From Allobaculum sp. (lineage in GTDB: Bacteria; Bacillota_I; Bacilli_A; Erysipelotrichales; Erysipelotrichaceae), in assembly GCA_014803815.1 (NCBI GenBank), contig JAAVAY010000125.1:1-21368 (forward strand): a stretch of 21,368 bases of DNA. Reading direction: 5' to 3'. The translations under genes and the position numbers were made by a program. The notes under the pieces were generated by a model. The model had not been told where the DNA came from. It ran no database searches and worked only from the letters and a program-made list of their open reading frames with translations. Below are positions 9,101-15,965 of this stretch, one piece after another (position 1 is the first letter of the stretch; each line of letters starts with the position of its first letter).

Positions 9101-11418
9101 GCATAGAAGAGAATCGCAACCAAAAAGAGATCACCATTCACTTTTCCAAAGTGGAGCGCGAACCGGAAACTCTAAGAACCCTCATCTTGAAGCATCCCAA
9201 TCGGCCTATTCCCCAATTCATCGAAGATCTTGGAGACATCCAACTAGTATTGGATATGGATCAAACTACCAAGACGATTCCGATTGAGGTTTCAAGCATT
9301 CAATCCTATACCTTGCGTGTCAAGATCAAAAAAAATGTGGACCTTGAAGAGATTGATTTCTCTACCGTCCATGCGGCTACCATTGAGGTAAAAAGCCCTG
9401 TATTTCTTTTAGAAAAGTTACAAGAAGCGTTTGAAACCTTGAAATATTCCGATGATTTTGATATGAGCAAGCATCTTCCTAAGAACATTGAATTTGTCTT
9501 TGGACCTCCAGGAACTGGAAAGACGACTCATTTAGTGACTGAACATCTTATTCCTTTGATGGAGAAAAAGTCTTCCTGTAAAGTTTTGGTGTTAACTCCA
9601 ACTAATAAGGCTGCTGACGTTTTAGTCAATAAGATTATAGAGAAGGCTCCTAAGTTTTACGAAGACTGGCTTGTTCGATTTGGCTCAACGGGTGATGAAG
9701 AAATTGAACAAAGTTCAATTTTTGTAGAGAAGGATTTTGACATCAAAAATGCTTCCAAAAACGTCACCATTACGACTATATCTCGCTTTACCTATGACTT
9801 TTTCCTCCATCAGAATGCCATCATATTCCTCGATGAGGTGAAATGGGATTATATCATTATCGATGAAGCCTCCATGATTCCTCTAGTGAATATTATCTAT
9901 CCTCTCTACAACAGGGCCCCTAAAAAATTTATTATTGCAGGAGATCCTTTCCAGATCGAACCTATTACTGCTGTTGATCTCTGGAAAGAAGAAAATATTT
10001 ACACCTTAGTCGGACTCAACTCCTTTAAATCACGAAAAACTAAACCGCATAAGTATAAAGTCACGCCTTTAGAGACACAATATAGAAGTATTGAGACCAT
10101 AGGAGAAATCTTTAGTCAGTTTAGCTATAACGGAATTTTAAAACATCATCGACCTTCTTGGACGAAAAAGTCACTTCGTCTCAAGGAAGGGCCAAAAATT
10201 GCTCCCTTAAACATCATTAAATTTCCGGTTAGTCCTTATGAAAGCATTTATCGATCAAAAAGACTTCAAAAAAGTAGTCCCTACCACATTTACTCTGCTC
10301 TTTTCACTTATGAATATGTTTCTTATTTATCTAACTTGATCGCTCAGGCAAATCCAAGAAAACCTTTTAAAATCGGAGTCATTGCTCCTTATCGTGCTCA
10401 AGCTGATTTAATAGATAAACTTATTGCTACTAAAACCTTTCCTAAGGAAATAGAGGTACAAGTAGGAACCATTCACGGCTTTCAAGGCGATGAATGCGAC
10501 ATCATCTTTGTGGTCTTCAATGCGCCTCCTACTATTTCAAGCTCCAAAAACATGTTTTTGAATAATCCTAACATCATCAACGTAGCTATCAGTCGAGCGC
10601 GTGATTATCTTTTCATTCTCATGCCAGATGACAACACCCAAAACGTAGATAAGTTGACTCAAGTAAAGAAACTCGAGAGGCTAATTAAAGATTCCAATTC
10701 TTGGACGGAGTCTTCTACAGCCCAACTAGAATCCATCATGTTTGGAACACCAAATTTCCTAGAGAACCATTCCTTTTCCACGAGTCATCAAGATGTGAAT
10801 GTGTATGGTCTTCCCGAAAAGATCTATGAAATCCGCACCGAGGAAAATGCGATTGATTTGCAAATTCACCAGCCAAACGTAAACTTGGCAATTCGCTCAG
10901 TTTCCACAAATACGAGTTCTTTGACTAGCTCTGCCTCAACAAGTGTAAGTTCTTCTACTAATCGTGCAGAGCCTTCAACAAACTTCACTTTCACAAGTGC
11001 AAGTTCTTCGACTAATCCTGCTTCGAAAAGCACTAGTTCTTCCCCTAGCGTGGCTCCAATAAATACAAATTCTTCAGCCAACTCTACTTCAACAAGTACA
11101 AGTTCTTCCATTAACCCTGCTTCGAAAATAGATGAAGATGGCGATTTAATAGTGAATATTAGAAATTCTAAGGGGAAGCTCAGGGAATTTTACCTAGTTC
11201 CTTTTAGTGGAAAAGTTGAGCAGTATACGGATGAAAAATTAGTCCAAGGGTTTATTTTTCCCTTTGCTCAGCATAAAGATGCTCCAAAATATGCTACAGC
11301 CTGGGTTGATTTAAAAAATAGAACTCTTTTCATCTCTAAGTTCATATTCAACCTTTATGAGTGGTTTTTTACAGAAACTCCATACCTTGAACTTTGTAAA
11401 AGTAGACCTCGAATATAA
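6103..11418 (+). CDS. Giant sacsin-type GHKL ATPase fused to UPF1/DNA2-like SF1 helicase; putative defence protein
   Basis: A 1771-residue protein. The N-terminal domain (about 1-345) is a sacsin/Hsp90-like GHKL ATPase: YELLQNANDA (47-56), FAHNG, IGKFGVGFKAVF (about 116-127) and VHAPFLLTDSREGI. A long middle region (about 345-870) has no recognised domain. A basic Ser-rich linker (about 870-960) leads to a helical segment. The SF1 helicase follows: Walker A GPPGTGKT (1134-1141), Walker B DEAS (1254-1257), GDPFQIEP (from 1280), TQYRSIETI, HGFQGDE (about 1458-1464) and VAISRAR (1494-1500), the UPF1/DNA2 signature set. Then come Ser/Thr-rich 11-residue repeats (about 1600-1675) and an unrecognised C-terminal domain (about 1681-1771). 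All ATPase and helicase residues look intact, so the protein is probably active. AAAAGGA precedes the ATG by 7 nt. Domain calls are strong; a nucleic-acid-directed defence role is inferred. Confidence 0.9.
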   Translation: MNKQEQIFFKALSKDRAENARMLEKPSMSGIQKSVVEKYSDQAHFIYELLQNANDAHATRARFILEPTRLIFAHNGTRLFSVSDPHQEAFDSLEGKLGDVNAITSIANSNKTAGSIGKFGVGFKAVFQYTATPHIYDPNFRFKIERFIVPKLLPEDFPLRQPNETLFVFPFDRKNQDPKQAYEEILNKLKNLSYPLLFLSELENIELEFGHEIGFYTKTITNPYMFNKTKAEKVHLTKCITQNKGDQLEEETLWLFSQVNENYYKYSVGFFLDPKGNLRPTTLPAFCFFPTKEVTGLKFIVHAPFLLTDSREGILAGKTHNQNMIQSLADLAAEAFLYLKEIGYRESIQLIDDNILQIIPYDESIFSPLEDTSKISFLPFYKSIQKIFQTEEILPTSEKNKYVCASHAYWASMAALPKLFSNEQLKNLANGQDRSWIFISKSREALKEGNGSLINYIDQLKVTSLTDIDIIKGWYGEFGQRGGDGITAEFIESQSLDWLEQFYKWINGSTHRRNVISNRPIFLNQNRKAVAAFKGDILNLFLPREDEMIEEYNLVHPDLLKKEEAFKLISAIGIKAPSRKDYIYSVLLPTYKNSYSVIKESHFQILFNYFCESSSQEAEELIKAFYFSFFLEGTNLSYSGNFWPTTVYFPTQASKKFFKPTTNTHFIAFKKYLNLVGEKREKQLTFFLEKLGVKKDPSVYNNTYKKTGYREEEYYIEGLENLIEDVAEKTDQDYSSYLWDTLCSFIEKGLLSSAVLYLKIGRHKEGQRALEYSHDTPSPTLVALRTKKWLVDSQGNFVIATDLTKDKLASIYNLNHPEANSLISILGIKDSADWNLTDEQRQYIEMGRKLVQMGMSPSEFEDKLKRLEKFEQRKETFRKEPQSKNASSSTFKGSSSNRQTLGERSSLLPPKKRKVIHDILDYTEGAISKAPVDSAEESDQDDYLSAPVNYSKRIERAKKKSAAEIDQIIYLEELYDQAKEKTRYSFGWFKALLELEMLKSIEENRNQKEITIHFSKVEREPETLRTLILKHPNRPIPQFIEDLGDIQLVLDMDQTTKTIPIEVSSIQSYTLRVKIKKNVDLEEIDFSTVHAATIEVKSPVFLLEKLQEAFETLKYSDDFDMSKHLPKNIEFVFGPPGTGKTTHLVTEHLIPLMEKKSSCKVLVLTPTNKAADVLVNKIIEKAPKFYEDWLVRFGSTGDEEIEQSSIFVEKDFDIKNASKNVTITTISRFTYDFFLHQNAIIFLDEVKWDYIIIDEASMIPLVNIIYPLYNRAPKKFIIAGDPFQIEPITAVDLWKEENIYTLVGLNSFKSRKTKPHKYKVTPLETQYRSIETIGEIFSQFSYNGILKHHRPSWTKKSLRLKEGPKIAPLNIIKFPVSPYESIYRSKRLQKSSPYHIYSALFTYEYVSYLSNLIAQANPRKPFKIGVIAPYRAQADLIDKLIATKTFPKEIEVQVGTIHGFQGDECDIIFVVFNAPPTISSSKNMFLNNPNIINVAISRARDYLFILMPDDNTQNVDKLTQVKKLERLIKDSNSWTESSTAQLESIMFGTPNFLENHSFSTSHQDVNVYGLPEKIYEIRTEENAIDLQIHQPNVNLAIRSVSTNTSSLTSSASTSVSSSTNRAEPSTNFTFTSASSSTNPASKSTSSSPSVAPINTNSSANSTSTSTSSSINPASKIDEDGDLIVNIRNSKGKLREFYLVPFSGKVEQYTDEKLVQGFIFPFAQHKDAPKYATAWVDLKNRTLFISKFIFNLYEWFFTETPYLELCKSRPRI
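10900..11124 (+). repeat. Degenerate 33-bp tandem repeats coding an 11-residue Ser/Thr-rich linker
   Basis: Inside the giant gene, units beginning AGTTCTTC recur mostly every 33 bp and code for 11-residue blocks such as SSSTNPASKST, SSSPSVAPINT, NSSANSTSTST and SSSINPASKID; one unit is longer (18 residues). The units keep the reading frame. They separate the helicase core from the C-terminal domain and probably form a flexible linker that can change length by slippage. Confidence 0.8.
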
Positions 11419-11435
11419 GTCCTAAAACGAGAAAC

Positions 11436-11465
11436 AAAAAAGACTGTTGAAAAAATCCAACAGTC
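11436..11465 (-). terminator. Terminator of the small minus-strand unit
   Basis: GACTGTTG (11442-11449) pairs with CAACAGTC (11458-11465), an 8-bp stem with an 8-nt loop. On the minus strand it is followed by six T residues (plus 11436-11441), then GTTT. It has no T-tract on the plus strand, so it mainly serves the leftward unit at 11464-11640 and may only weakly stop the giant gene's transcript. Confidence 0.8.
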
Positions 11466-11640
11466 AAAGAGGAGTGAATTTATAATTTCGCCTAGATTTT
11501 GGTAAGACTAACATTCCCTGCAAATGAATCGTTTTGACGCCATCACTTTCTATTCTGCTGATATAAGGACAATTCAATAGACTTAGGCTCGTAGATTTTT
11601 CACCTCCTTTTTTGTAAGAAATTTTAAAAAGTGAGATTGG
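11464..11640 (-). other. Small leftward unit with perfect ribosome site but no standard start codon
   Basis: Between two leftward terminators lies a short open frame ending with TGA at 11464-11466, just before the terminator stem. It reads from an AAAAAAGGAGGTG Shine-Dalgarno (about 11600-11612) through SLSLLNCPYISRIESDG to PKSRRNYKFTPL. No ATG, GTG or TTG occurs at a usual distance; an ACG lies 10 nt after GGAGG, which could be a mutated ATG, and TTG occurs only about 28 nt away. The frame stays open upstream to a TTG inside the preceding terminator. It may be a decayed small gene of about 40 residues, one using a rare start, or a small RNA. No homologue recognised. Confidence 0.35.
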
Positions 11641-11643
11641 AAA

Positions 11644-11689
11644 ACAAAAAAAGCCCTTCCTAGCCAAGTTTCTAGGGAGGGCTTTTTAG
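11644..11689 (-). terminator. Terminator of the ktrB-ktrA operon
   Basis: AAGCCCTTCCTAG (11651-11663) pairs with CTAGGGAGGGCTT (11672-11684) with one G-T wobble and an 8-nt loop. A residues on one side and T residues on the other allow function in both directions; on the minus strand the stem is followed by TTTTTTTGTTTT. It lies about 50 bp after the ktrA stop. Confidence 0.88.
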
Positions 11690-11735
11690 TGTGAAGAAAG
11701 AAGTAATCACTTTCCTCTATTCTTTTATTCTTTCA

Positions 11736-12419
11736 CTACTGTGTTACAGTTTGTTCGAAGTTTTTTACGTTCTCATTGGAACCAACCACAATGATGATAT
11801 CGCCTTTTTCAAAGGTATAATCAGGATCGATTTCTTCAATGGTTGTTCCTTGATTGGTTTGAATCGCAATAATGGAAATTCCATAGCGATGGGGTAAAGA
11901 AAGCGATTTAAGCTTTTGGCCGGTAAAGTAGGAAGGTGCTTCAAGTTGAGCAATGTCGATGTTTCCTGACATAGAGAAATAGTCAATGACTTTTTTATTG
12001 CTCAATTGGTTTCCTAAACGGCGCCCCATTTCTTGTTCGGGATAAACAACTTGAGCTCCAAGTTTTTCTAAAATCGTGCCTTGATCTTTGGAGTTAGCCT
12101 TGGCAATAACGGTAGGTACTTTTAAATTTAAACAATAAAGGGTAGCTAAGATGTTTGCATCCATTTGTTCGCCAATAGCAATGATGGCTGTTTGACAATC
12201 ACCCACACCAATTTCTTCTAAAGCAGCTTGATCGAGATGGGAAATGACGTAAGCATAATCCGTTAAAGAGCGAAGTTCTCGAACGCGATCTGGATCTTTA
12301 TCAATGATCACCACATCTTGGCCGTTTTCAGAGAGTGTTTCGGCTACGGAGGTACCAAACCGTCCTAAACCGATCACGACATAGGCCGCACGATTGGGAT
12401 TAAAGGATTTAAAATGCAT
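11736..12419 (-). CDS. ktrA: KtrA-type potassium uptake regulatory subunit (RCK protein)
   Basis: A 227-residue cytoplasmic RCK protein. The N-terminal RCK_N Rossmann fold has VIGLGRFGTSVAETL (residues 16-30), and an acidic residue ends the second strand (VVIIDKD), the NAD(H)/ATP-binding pattern. The C-terminal RCK_C domain spans about 140-227 (IAQLEAPSYFTGQKLKSL ... KGDIIIVVGSNENV), the part that binds c-di-AMP in Ktr proteins of Bacillota. It gates the KtrB channel-like subunit as an octameric ring. AGAGG lies 8 nt before the ATG. The gene lies 32 bp downstream of ktrB, so the two are co-transcribed, and a strong terminator follows. KtrA and KtrC types cannot be told apart from sequence alone; the adjacent ktrB favours KtrA. 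Confidence 0.92.
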   Translation of the reverse strand: MHFKSFNPNRAAYVVIGLGRFGTSVAETLSENGQDVVIIDKDPDRVRELRSLTDYAYVISHLDQAALEEIGVGDCQTAIIAIGEQMDANILATLYCLNLKVPTVIAKANSKDQGTILEKLGAQVVYPEQEMGRRLGNQLSNKKVIDYFSMSGNIDIAQLEAPSYFTGQKLKSLSLPHRYGISIIAIQTNQGTTIEEIDPDYTFEKGDIIIVVGSNENVKNFEQTVTQ

Positions 12420-12451
12420 TAAATATCCTCTTTCTAAACAATAATAGGAAA

Positions 12452-13771
12452 TTAGCCAATGAGTACATTTTCTTCGGTATAACGAGCGTGAGGTTCTTCT
12501 CCATTGACAAGCAAGTTAGCGATGGTGACTGGCCCTAAGCGACCAATAAACATGCAAATCATTAAAATTCCCTTAGAAGCCCAACATAGGCTGGAAGTAA
12601 TGCCACAAGAAGAGCCAACGGTCGCAAAGGCACTGACCACTTCCACTAAGATGGCACTTAAGCTAATCTGTGGTTCTAAAGCACAAAGTAGCGTGGTCGC
12701 TCCCATAACAGCACTCAAGCCAAAAAACAAGACAGTTGAAGCTTTCGTGAAAATTAAATTGGGAACGCGACGATAAAAGACACTGTCTTCATCATGCGCT
12801 GCCGTTGAAGAGATCGCTTTTAAACCAATCACAAAGGCTGTGGTCGTTTTAATACCACCCCCTGTAGAGTTTGGGGAAGCACCAATAAACATCAACATGA
12901 TGAAAATCATGATTCCTCCATTGCTAAAGGAGGAGAGAGGAAAGGTTGAAAATCCCGCTGTTCGAGCCACTACAGATTGGGTAAAGGATTCAAGCCATGT
13001 TTGGGTAGTGGTGATCTTCAACAAAATCATTCCCCCCACTAATAACATGATGGTCATAAAGGTCGCAATCTTGGTGGTAAGCAAAAGCTTGTTCCATTTG
13101 AAACGCTTGCGCCACAAGTCCGACATCGCCACAAATCCAAAGCTTCCCAAAATAACCAATGCATCGATAGCTAAACAAAAAAAGGCATCATTAGTGTAGG
13201 GAATCAGAGATTCGCCTCCATGAAATACATCAAAACCAGCATTATTGAAAGCCGAAACAGCTAGAAAACAGGCATGACCAAACGCTTGACCAGGAGAGAA
13301 GTATTTTCCCAGTAAAGGCCATAAAATCAAAGCTCCAATGGCTTCGATGCTAAAGGTCATCCCCAAGATAATTTTAGCCACATGAACTACATCACGATAG
13401 CCAGATAAATTTTGGGCTTGGATAAAAAGGGATCGGGTTTTGAAACCAAGCCGCCCTCCTGCCATAAGGATCAATAAGATGCCTAATAACACAACCCCCA
13501 TTCCACCAATTTGAATGAGACAAGCCAAAACCAAGCGGCCAAATAAACTAAAGGTGTCTCCAGGCGAAACAACAGTCAATCCCGTGACGCAAACGGCGCT
13601 CACCGCTTCAAAAAGAGCATCATAAAAGGAAAGAGAATGCCCTGCATTATGAGAAACGGGGAGCCACAACAAAAAGGCGCCGATAAAAATCACCCCCGCA
13701 AACCCTAGGACCATTAACCGAGCTGGCGAGGCTTTAAAAAACCACTGATACAATCGTCGAATAATGAACAT
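12452..13771 (-). CDS. ktrB: KtrB/TrkH-family potassium transporter subunit
   Basis: A 439-residue integral membrane protein of the Trk/Ktr/HKT superfamily. The four pore loops with filter-like segments are visible in order: SAVCVTGLTVV (about 60), AFNNAGFDVF (about 200), ARTAGFSTFPL (about 270) and TVGSSCGIT (about 390), each with the conserved Gly. Intervening hydrophobic helices give the 4 x (M1-P-M2) layout. Length is normal. It imports K+ (Na+-coupled in Bacillus) with KtrA as the cytoplasmic gating ring. AAAGGA lies 5-6 nt before the ATG. A leader of about 80 nt with a stable hairpin (13802-13850) and an extended -10 box precede it. Confidence 0.93.
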   Translation of the reverse strand: MFIIRRLYQWFFKASPARLMVLGFAGVIFIGAFLLWLPVSHNAGHSLSFYDALFEAVSAVCVTGLTVVSPGDTFSLFGRLVLACLIQIGGMGVVLLGILLILMAGGRLGFKTRSLFIQAQNLSGYRDVVHVAKIILGMTFSIEAIGALILWPLLGKYFSPGQAFGHACFLAVSAFNNAGFDVFHGGESLIPYTNDAFFCLAIDALVILGSFGFVAMSDLWRKRFKWNKLLLTTKIATFMTIMLLVGGMILLKITTTQTWLESFTQSVVARTAGFSTFPLSSFSNGGIMIFIMLMFIGASPNSTGGGIKTTTAFVIGLKAISSTAAHDEDSVFYRRVPNLIFTKASTVLFFGLSAVMGATTLLCALEPQISLSAILVEVVSAFATVGSSCGITSSLCWASKGILMICMFIGRLGPVTIANLLVNGEEPHARYTEENVLIG

Positions 13772-13801
13772 TCAAGTCCTTTCTTTCGCTTTGTTTTCCA
13801 A

Positions 13802-13850
13802 CAAAGAAGGCTTATCAAAATGACAGCCCATGAAGCGTAAGGCTTCTTTG
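13802..13850 (-). promoter_or_regulatory. Hairpin in the ktrB leader
   Basis: On plus coordinates CAAAGAAG (13802-13809) pairs with CTTCTTTG (13843-13850), and after a G-G mismatch CTTA (13811-13814) pairs with TAAG (13838-13841). With the extended -10 box at 13856-13864 the transcript would begin almost exactly at the foot of this stem. It could be a 5'-stabilising hairpin or a regulatory leader. It does not show the conserved core of the c-di-AMP (ydaO) riboswitch that controls some ktr genes. Confidence 0.45.
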
Positions 13851-13855
13851 GAAAG

Positions 13856-13864
13856 AATATAACA
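13856..13864 (-). promoter_or_regulatory. Extended -10 promoter candidate for ktrB
   Basis: The minus strand reads TGTTATATT, a TGN plus TATATT extended -10 element. No good -35 box lies 17 bp upstream, as is acceptable for extended -10 promoters. Initiation 6-7 nt downstream would fall at about 13850. Confidence 0.4.
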
Positions 13865-13957
13865 TGATCCAAAACGGAGATTGCTTTTAGTTCCCAATTA
13901 AAGGAATCCTCATTAGAAAAAGGATCAATCCATCTCTAAAACGAAAAAGGACAAGAC

Positions 13958-13984
13958 AAAAAAAACGATAGGTATTGCCTATCG
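13958..13984 (-). terminator. Terminator of the exonuclease gene
   Basis: CGATAGG (13966-13972) pairs with CCTATCG (13978-13984) around a 5-nt loop. On the minus strand the stem is followed by eight T residues (plus 13958-13965). It starts 9 bp after the exonuclease stop codon. T residues on the plus side (from 13988) make it partly symmetric. Confidence 0.88.
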
Positions 13985-13992
13985 CCCTTTTT

Positions 13993-15693
13993 TTAACCTG
14001 TGATGGAAAGACTAGAGTGGATTACGATCTCCTGCGTTTTTGTTTCCTGTGTAGGTTTTAAAAAGAGATCGCTTTCTTCTAAGTGAGAGATTACCTGAAC
14101 GCTTTTAGCACTGGGGGCGGGATGATTAAGCCGTAGTGCGTGGCGTGCTTTAAGATGGGAGGCTTTTTTGGCTTTAGCCTTAGAAGAAGCCGTCTTATCC
14201 GAAATCTCTTTTTTTGCTTTATTTTTTGGAGTAGGAGAGGAGCAATCCTTTTTATCCCCTTTTTGTCTCTTTAAAGAATTATTTTGGTTGTTATATCGAT
14301 TAGATGAAGAGGAATTTTTCGATTGTTTGGTTGAAGCTGGTTTTGAGTTTTTCGCTTTTTGAGCAGTTGTTTTTCCTTGAGCCGCTTTTGTTCCATGGGG
14401 AGTCTTATTTTTGGATGAAGCCTGATTTTTTGTATTCCTTGACTTTGAATGTGGTCTGGATGGAGCCGATTTTAAGGTGGGAGGGATCTTTTCTAAAGTA
14501 GAGGGATTAGGAGTCGTGACTAGATGCAACAATCCTACTTCTTCTAGTGCTTCCAAATCGTCTACTTGGCATTTTCCCATCTTTGCATGCGCCTTCGCCC
14601 GACGAAGGGCTTTACGCTTTCTCTTGGCATAGGGATTGTTGCGCCCAATGGATAGCTCGATGGAGTAAGGCCTTAAAATCTTCGCAATGGTTTGCGCATC
14701 AAAGTGAACCCGAAAGAGTTCAGGACCATAAGGCCTTTCAAAACAATCGGACAAATCAAGATCCGTGCGAATCTTTCCAAGCGTATAACAAATCTGCGCC
14801 ATGGATTTTGCATCCAAGCGTTTATCATTGCCCTTGCGAGTAAGCACGGTGTAGGGACTGACTCCAATGCCCCACGAATTCCATAGACGAAAGAGCTGTT
14901 TACGATCTGCTTTAGTCTTAGCGGCTTCAATAGGAGCATACAGCTCTTCAATAGTGCGATAGTGTTCCGCCAATAAAATGGAACGACTTTCGCCCATTCC
15001 TGCTACTCCAGGAATATTATCGGAAGGATCACCAAAGAGTGATTTAATCATCGGCACCGAAGCCGGGGAGTAGCCAAACTCCTTTTTTAAGACTTTTTCA
15101 TCCACCAAGACCACTCGACTAGGCAAAGAAGAAGGCATTTGATGAGCTCGACGCCATTGTTTGACCTTTTCCAAATCGGCCATACCATACCAAATTTGAA
15201 TGCGGTCATTGATCAATTGAAAATAATCTTTATCACGGGTCAAAATGCGTACAGGTAAGTATGGAGCCATTTGGCAAGCAATACTTCCTGCAAAATCATC
15301 CGCCTCATAGCGCACATCGCGCACTTGGCAAATTCCAAGCTGCTTGCAAATGGTATAGGCGGTTTCAAATTGTTGACGCAAAGGAGAAGGAGTCGTTTGA
15401 CGATTGGATTTATAGGCTGGCCAAAGCTCCTTGCGAAACGTATTGCGTCCAGCATCCCAACAGATGACTAAATGGGAGGGACGCTGAAAGGTCATGATTG
15501 TAAACAACGTGTGAAAAAACAAATCCAAAGCGTTGCAATAATGCCCTTGGGCATCTTGACGTAACAACACGGGATACATCGTTTCTTTTACTTCCTCGTT
15601 TTTTTCTTTGCGAATGGGTTTGGGCAAAGAAGCATAATAGCTAGTCGCTAAAAGCGAGGAGCCGTCTACAATCAAGAGAAAATCTTTTTTCAT
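13993..15693 (-). CDS. 5'-3' exonuclease (FEN/Pol I N-terminal type) with long basic tail
   Basis: A 566-residue protein from the ATG at 15693, which has AGGAG 9 nt upstream; the frame stays open 35 codons further, but without a better site. Residues 1-350 are a complete flap-endonuclease-like domain: IVDGSSLL with Asp10, WDAGRNTFRKELWP with Asp80 and YKSNR, EADD (130-133), TRDKD (152-156) and GDPSDNIPGVAGMG (221-234), giving the acidic metal ligands and the helix-turn-helix. The enzyme should trim 5' flaps or RNA primers from DNA. There is no polymerase domain. Residues about 355-530 are a low-complexity Lys/Ser/Ala/Asn-rich tail, very basic and likely disordered, then about 35 less basic residues. 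A monocistronic unit with its own terminator. The function of the tail is unknown; it may hold the enzyme on DNA. Confidence 0.88.
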   Translation of the reverse strand: MKKDFLLIVDGSSLLATSYYASLPKPIRKEKNEEVKETMYPVLLRQDAQGHYCNALDLFFHTLFTIMTFQRPSHLVICWDAGRNTFRKELWPAYKSNRQTTPSPLRQQFETAYTICKQLGICQVRDVRYEADDFAGSIACQMAPYLPVRILTRDKDYFQLINDRIQIWYGMADLEKVKQWRRAHQMPSSLPSRVVLVDEKVLKKEFGYSPASVPMIKSLFGDPSDNIPGVAGMGESRSILLAEHYRTIEELYAPIEAAKTKADRKQLFRLWNSWGIGVSPYTVLTRKGNDKRLDAKSMAQICYTLGKIRTDLDLSDCFERPYGPELFRVHFDAQTIAKILRPYSIELSIGRNNPYAKRKRKALRRAKAHAKMGKCQVDDLEALEEVGLLHLVTTPNPSTLEKIPPTLKSAPSRPHSKSRNTKNQASSKNKTPHGTKAAQGKTTAQKAKNSKPASTKQSKNSSSSNRYNNQNNSLKRQKGDKKDCSSPTPKNKAKKEISDKTASSKAKAKKASHLKARHALRLNHPAPSAKSVQVISHLEESDLFLKPTQETKTQEIVIHSSLSITG

Positions 15694-15965
15694 TATTAAG
15701 TTCTCCTGATTCAAAAGCGAAGAATCGCTTTGTATTTTTAGTCTCTTTTCACAAGCCATAATCCCGCCTTTATCGCTTGAACTTTTCGATTTCATCAATC
15801 AAAAAAGCTAAAAATTTAAAGTAAGAGACTCAAAGTACATATAATACAGGAAAATTTTCTTTGAAAAGGATTATCTCTTACATTTCACAAAAAATAATAT
15901 AAAGTAATATCTTTAACGTGATTTTTGGAAATATAGATCTCTATCTTTTCTGTAAAATGGCTTAT
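15694..15965. other. Upstream region of the exonuclease gene
   Basis: This AT-rich stretch must hold the exonuclease promoter. TATTAT near 15841-15846 (minus strand) is a possible -10, but no matching -35 was found. The 35 in-frame codons above the chosen start show no domain. Confidence 0.4.
15712..15733 (-). promoter_or_regulatory. Leader hairpin next to the exonuclease ribosome site
   Basis: AAAGCGA (15714-15720) pairs with TCGCTTT (15725-15731) around a 4-nt loop. On the minus strand the stem ends about 5 nt before the AGGAG site of the exonuclease gene. It may affect ribosome access. Confidence 0.35.

Noticed and set aside
10866..11111. Minus-strand ORF rich in Glu, Val and Leu repeats
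   Set aside because: It is the antisense image of the Ser/Thr repeat linker; it has no independent support.
11691..11897. Plus-strand ORF of 68 codons with a hydrophobic start (GTG at 11691)
   Set aside because: Most of it is antisense to the 3' end of ktrA, and its apparent ribosome site is an arm of the ktr terminator.
13772..13957. c-di-AMP riboswitch ahead of ktrB
   Set aside because: The leader is short and lacks the conserved core of that riboswitch; only a simple hairpin is visible.
15694..15798. Upstream ATG codons extending the exonuclease by 35 residues
   Set aside because: The extension has no domain content, and the ATG at 15693 has AGGAG at good spacing directly before the conserved FEN start.
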